From positions 98,797-162,796 of the forward strand of contig JAFLBO010000013.1 of NCBI GenBank assembly GCA_017303475.1: a stretch of DNA of 64,000 nucleotides, read 5' to 3'. Source of the DNA: Chitinophagales bacterium (GTDB taxonomy: Bacteria > Bacteroidota > Bacteroidia > Chitinophagales > Saprospiraceae). The translations under genes were made by a program, and so were the position numbers. Below, piece by piece: positions 60,676 to 64,000 of this stretch (positions within the stretch are counted from its first letter, which is position 1; the number at the start of each line of letters is the position of its first letter). The notes beneath the pieces are model-generated. The model made no database searches, was not told where the DNA came from, and saw nothing but the letters and a program-made list of their open reading frames with translations.

Positions 60676-62130
60676 CTAGAATTTGAAGCCCAGAGTCAGC
60701 AAAAAGTCGTTGGTTACTACACTGGTAGACGCCTCCGGAGCGCCTTCATACGGGGTAATACTACCCTTTCCTTTGCCCCTGCGATAGCCAAAATCCAGGA
60801 AGAACGACTTACCGCGCACACCTGCGCCTGCAGTGAACGCCGTATTGAAATCGGTGGCGCCTTCTTCCGGTTTCCCCAGCAGGTTGAAGCCGCCACGCAA
60901 ACGAAACTCATCCAGCACCAGCTCTGCACCCAAACGCGCATTCATGGCCTGACGGTAGCTGCGCGAAATATCGTTGTTCACCTGGCGCTCATATTCTTTG
61001 TTGCTGGAACTGGCTATATCTGACGTGAAATTGTAGCGGTTTGCAGAATAATCTACCCATTCTACATCAGCGCTCAGAAAACCAATTTTTTTCACCACCA
61101 ACGCCGCGCTGGCACTCGCACGCCAGGGTGTGCGCAGTTTGTAATCAAAGGTGCCATCTGGCGACTCCAAAATTTCGCCAATATTAGAACCCGAGCCATC
61201 GGTGTAATCGTAGGAAAAAGTGTTACTGTACTGATCAGTGAGGCTGATAGCCGTTGGTGTGTGGAAGGCTGCGCCTACACGTAATGCCTGCGTTACCTTG
61301 TAAATAACGCCCAGTTTCAGGTTGATACCTACACCCGAAGAACGCAGGTATTCGGTGTAGGTGAGCCTGTCAAAATATTGCACCGCTTCAGCCGGATCGC
61401 TTTCAATATACTCACCTTCAATGCGGTAATTTACAAACGGAACGCCTACAGTGGCGCCCACCATGAGCTTTTCATCGTAATTGCCTGCAAATGCAATGGC
61501 CATTTCATTCATACGACCATACGTATTGATGATCTGGGAGCGACGAACCACGGCATTTTCGTTGCCGGCAAAATCGTACGTCAACGCACCCGTTCCATCG
61601 TCGTAAATCGCATTGGCATTATACGCCAGCTCCGAGCCAAAAGGGTCGCCGCTGTTGCCATTGCGGTAATCATTGAAAAAACCATTCATAATGGTTCCGG
61701 TGGCGTCTCCTTCGTAGTAGATGGAGCGACTATAATCGGCCTGGCGGTTGTAGCCGATGCCAAAATTGAAGGATTTCCAGCTACTGGATTCGCCAGGAGA
61801 GGTATTGAATACCAAACCAATGTTGTCAAACCCGAACTTGCTTTTATCGTCGTTGTAGGAAGGATTTCCGGCAATTCCCGCTTCTGTTTTGGAAAACAGC
61901 AAAGAGGGTGTCAGAGTAAGTTCATTGCTGCGGAACATAGCCAAGCCGGCGGGATTCTGACTGATGGAGCCAAATTCAGCGCCCAGTGCGCCAAAAGCGC
62001 CGCCAGCGCCTACATAACGCGCCGAACCGCTGGGAAGTAAATACGAATAACGCAGCGCATCGCTGGCATTTTGGGCATTCGCCTGGCCCAGGCAGAGAAG
62101 GGCAAAGGCAAGGATGGCAATCTTTTTCAT
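60676..62130 (-). CDS. Outer membrane transport protein, OmpP1/FadL/TodX-like
   Basis: 484 residues with a signal peptide (MKKIAILAFALLCLGQANAQ). The N-terminal 'GSARYVGAGGAFGALGAEFGSISQNPAGLAM' (core 'GGAFGALGAE' and 'SQNPAGLA') is the FadL signature plug, then beta strands for a 14-stranded barrel, ending in Phe ('LLTLGFKF') for BAM insertion. The family carries hydrophobic compounds such as fatty acids across the outer membrane; the substrate here is unknown. A terminator-like hairpin lies downstream at 60586. Confidence 0.88.
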   Translation of the reverse strand: MKKIAILAFALLCLGQANAQNASDALRYSYLLPSGSARYVGAGGAFGALGAEFGSISQNPAGLAMFRSNELTLTPSLLFSKTEAGIAGNPSYNDDKSKFGFDNIGLVFNTSPGESSSWKSFNFGIGYNRQADYSRSIYYEGDATGTIMNGFFNDYRNGNSGDPFGSELAYNANAIYDDGTGALTYDFAGNENAVVRRSQIINTYGRMNEMAIAFAGNYDEKLMVGATVGVPFVNYRIEGEYIESDPAEAVQYFDRLTYTEYLRSSGVGINLKLGVIYKVTQALRVGAAFHTPTAISLTDQYSNTFSYDYTDGSGSNIGEILESPDGTFDYKLRTPWRASASAALVVKKIGFLSADVEWVDYSANRYNFTSDIASSSNKEYERQVNNDISRSYRQAMNARLGAELVLDEFRLRGGFNLLGKPEEGATDFNTAFTAGAGVRGKSFFLDFGYRRGKGKGSITPYEGAPEASTSVVTNDFLLTLGFKF

Positions 62131-62217
62131 GGTATAAGATAGGTTGGTTCAGGCAAAAAAGAAGGCGGAAAAGGGCGACATGCACCAATTTCCGCCTCCC
62201 CAAAAGTCTACATCTTG

Positions 62218-63642
62218 TTAGTTCCGACCGCGGCTACCGCCACCTCCACTGCTGCTGCGACCGCCACCGCCGCTACTGCTGCCAGAGCTGCGGCTGCTGC
62301 CAGAACTGCTGTTGCTGCTGCCACCGCTGGAGCGCATGTTACTGCCGCTGTTGTCTGAGCGACTAGGACGGCTGCTGCGTTCCATTGAGCTGCCATTATC
62401 GTTGCCGCCGGAGCGGGTTGGACGATCATAGCTGCGCTCTTCTGCGCGGCGGGTTGGGCGACTTTCCTCCTGGCGACGGCTGGGTTGTTCCTCCGTTCTG
62501 CGTGGGGTGTAACCACCGTTGTTTTCCTCCCGACGGGTTGGCGTTTCCGTGCGTTGCGGACGGGTAGCTGGTTCTTCACTGCGGCGTGGGGTGTAACCAT
62601 CATCGCGGCGTGTAGGCGTTTCCGTGCGCTGAGGACGGGTAGCTGGTTCTTCGCTGCGGCGTGGGGTAGACACATCGGCTGGACGGCTGGTTGGGCTTTC
62701 TACACCGCGACCGGTTGGTGTGTCCGGGGTGCGGGTGCGACCACTGGTTGCATCCTGCGGACGGCGACCGGTGTTATCCGGAGTAGCGGTACGATCTGGA
62801 GAAGTTGGCTGTTTGGTACGGCCAACGGCTGTGCCTGGATCCATATCCGTTGCAGTGCGGCCCGGACGCGGAGCTGTTTTTTCAATGGTTGGCGCATTAT
62901 TGTCGGCAGGAGCCAAACGACCCTTATTGTCGGCAATGCGGGCATAACCAGGATTACCCTGGGTTCCACCCCTGCGCGGGCCGGTGTAGGTACGAGGGGA
63001 GTAACCACCGCCGCCGCCATTGTTGTTGTTATAGTAATAGTGGTTGTGAACCCAGCCATTACCATTACCCCAGTTGCTGTAGTACGGGTTGTAACCGTTC
63101 CAGGTCCAGTATGGGTCGTAATAGTAGTTATTCACTACCCAAGGATTGTACCAGGGGCTATTGTAACGGTAGCAGCTGTTCCAGCCCCAGGCGTTCCAGC
63201 CGGCGTTGTAGCCCCAGCCGTAATCCCAACTGTTCCAGCTGTTCCAACGCTGCCAGCGGCGCCAGCGACGCCAGGTCCAGTAGTCATTGTAGTTGGAAAC
63301 ATAAATGGTCATACCCGGAGAGTAGAATGGGTCGTAGTTATACATGTCCACAAAGAATGGATCATAATAATCTACCACCACCGAGCGACGGTGGAAGCGA
63401 CGGATGCGGGAGGAATACTCGTACGCATAATCGTCGTCCTCGTAGTATTCATCATCGTCGTCGTAACGACGCGTAACATTATTGTCGTTTTGGTACTCAT
63501 CCGTATAGGTAGCCGGCGGGGTAGCCGGTCTGTCCGTAGCCGGATCATAGTACAAATCATCCTGAGCGTTTGCGGAGAACGCAGCGCCCAAAAAGAACAG
63601 GCCGATCAATGCCAAAAGCCGGGAACTATGTACGTTTTTCAT
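62218..63642 (-). CDS. Secreted low-complexity protein rich in Tyr, Asn, Trp, then Arg/Pro/Thr repeats
   Basis: 474 residues with a signal peptide (...FFLGAAFSANAQ). Acidic start (DDDDEYYEDDDYAYEY), then about residues 60-210 extremely rich in Trp/Tyr/Asn ('WTWRRWRRWQRWNSWNSW'), Gly/Asn to about 230, then Arg/Thr/Pro repeats with 'RRSEEPATRPQRTETPTRR' units (copies of about 19 residues), and a Ser/Gly-rich end. No sorting domain is seen. Such proteins are found in Bacteroidota but unnamed; a matrix, amyloid-like or polysaccharide-binding role is inference. TAAATTTG at 63698-63705 is the probable promoter. Confidence 0.7.
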   Translation of the reverse strand: MKNVHSSRLLALIGLFFLGAAFSANAQDDLYYDPATDRPATPPATYTDEYQNDNNVTRRYDDDDEYYEDDDYAYEYSSRIRRFHRRSVVVDYYDPFFVDMYNYDPFYSPGMTIYVSNYNDYWTWRRWRRWQRWNSWNSWDYGWGYNAGWNAWGWNSCYRYNSPWYNPWVVNNYYYDPYWTWNGYNPYYSNWGNGNGWVHNHYYYNNNNGGGGGYSPRTYTGPRRGGTQGNPGYARIADNKGRLAPADNNAPTIEKTAPRPGRTATDMDPGTAVGRTKQPTSPDRTATPDNTGRRPQDATSGRTRTPDTPTGRGVESPTSRPADVSTPRRSEEPATRPQRTETPTRRDDGYTPRRSEEPATRPQRTETPTRREENNGGYTPRRTEEQPSRRQEESRPTRRAEERSYDRPTRSGGNDNGSSMERSSRPSRSDNSGSNMRSSGGSSNSSSGSSRSSGSSSGGGGRSSSGGGGSRGRN

Positions 63643-63697
63643 GGCGTGAAAGTGAGAAATTGTTTGCGCAGTTTCCGGTGCGCCTCTTTTCTTGGGT

Positions 63698-63705
63698 CAA
63701 ATTTA
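63698..63705 (-). promoter_or_regulatory. Minus-7 box TAAATTTG
   Basis: Perfect TAnnTTTG match on the minus strand, 55 bases before the ATG at 63642. Confidence 0.5.
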
Positions 63706-64000
63706 ATAGTATGCGGTTGGTATTTTTGGTTAACACCACATTAAACTCAAAAATGTGGTAGGTTAAAGTTGGTTAAAAGGAATGTTCAAGGGTCAATATT
63801 TGTTAAAATTTTAATATAAAAAGGCAATTATTCTGAAAAACCCACGGCTGAAAGGCCTGAAAATCATAAGAGTATGTTGGGGATTTTCTGACGGAGTCAA
63901 AAACTTGAGCTTTTTTCGTCAGTTTTTGCGTTTTTGAAGAAGCATAGCCTGAGTTACGTGACTGAAAAAAGGTGAAAAATGGCGGAAAAAGGACAGTTTT
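63706..64000. other. AT-rich intergenic end of the window
   Basis: Apart from the promoter at 63698-63705, nothing recognisable: no repeat family, tRNA or convincing open frame. It is probably the region upstream of a gene to the right or the gap between divergent genes. Confidence 0.3.

Noticed and set aside
62485..63744. Long plus-strand frame of 419 codons
   Set aside because: It is antisense to the low-complexity protein at 62218-63642, which has a signal peptide and promoter; the long frame is due to repeated codons.

Overview
The window is chromosomal DNA from a member of the Bacteroidota, most likely a Saprospiria-type relative. That is inferred from protein families and signals, not from any search. 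The evidence is: several secreted proteins with type IX secretion (T9SS) C-terminal sorting domains (type A at 2184-5414, 10710-12422 and 25528-26670; type B at 55409-57217); SprB/PKD-type repeats; a Bat-type VWA cluster; a BlaI/BlaR1 pair in which BlaR1 ends in TonB-type domains; and the Bacteroidota sigma signature TAnnTTTG in front of many genes, often only 4-10 bases before the start codon. No rRNA, tRNA, CRISPR array, prophage or intact insertion sequence was seen.

Layout. 1-5600: repeat-rich flank, an unrecognised helical protein, a cohesin/SprB/dockerin-like T9SS protein. 5634-10535: a minus-strand EreA/ChaN-like, BlaI, DUF4350-like and BlaR1 block with a candidate BlaI operator upstream. 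10710-17156: T9SS protein, DPP-IV-type peptidase, ABC-F protein. 17220-23134: NlpC/P60 and M42 peptidases, pyrE, Nudix, phosphatidylserine decarboxylase, YceI lipoprotein, metF. 23312-33721: TMTC-like membrane TPR protein, Kazal-domain T9SS protein, then holB, ricT, a rhodanese-like lipoprotein and a shortened Bat cluster (DUF58, membrane protein, BatA-like). 33979-46315: TPR protein, flavoprotein, hemA, amidohydrolase, glycogen phosphorylase, TonB-like protein, B12/radical SAM protein, haloalkane-dehalogenase-like hydrolase with a TetR regulator. 46684-49205: ATP-grasp ligase, flavin-reductase-like protein, small unknown. 49401-52927: a coupled pair of AAA/STAND-like ATPases, the second with four nearly identical 32-residue repeats. 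53088-63642: glycosyltransferase, a 392-bp foldback element with an 8-bp target duplication, type B T9SS protein, MazG, M50 protease, GH1 glucosidase, FadL-like porin, and an extremely Tyr/Asn/Trp-rich secreted protein.

The most unusual layer is between the genes. Almost every junction carries short tandem arrays (7-mers, 9-mers, 10-11-mers) or hairpins from a few families, and their placement follows rules. GATGRAC 7-mer arrays and TTTGATGGG 9-mer arrays sit directly after stop codons, always in the same orientation relative to the gene, and sometimes supply the stop codon and last residues of the protein. Three convergent gene pairs are separated by the same design, with polar 7-mer arrays at each edge and a CGCAGATTT array between. 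Several palindromes share a core but have outer arms that match only their own partner, which suggests growth by copying one arm from the other. A copy of one gene's promoter and start now forms the end of hemA, next to one of these palindromes.
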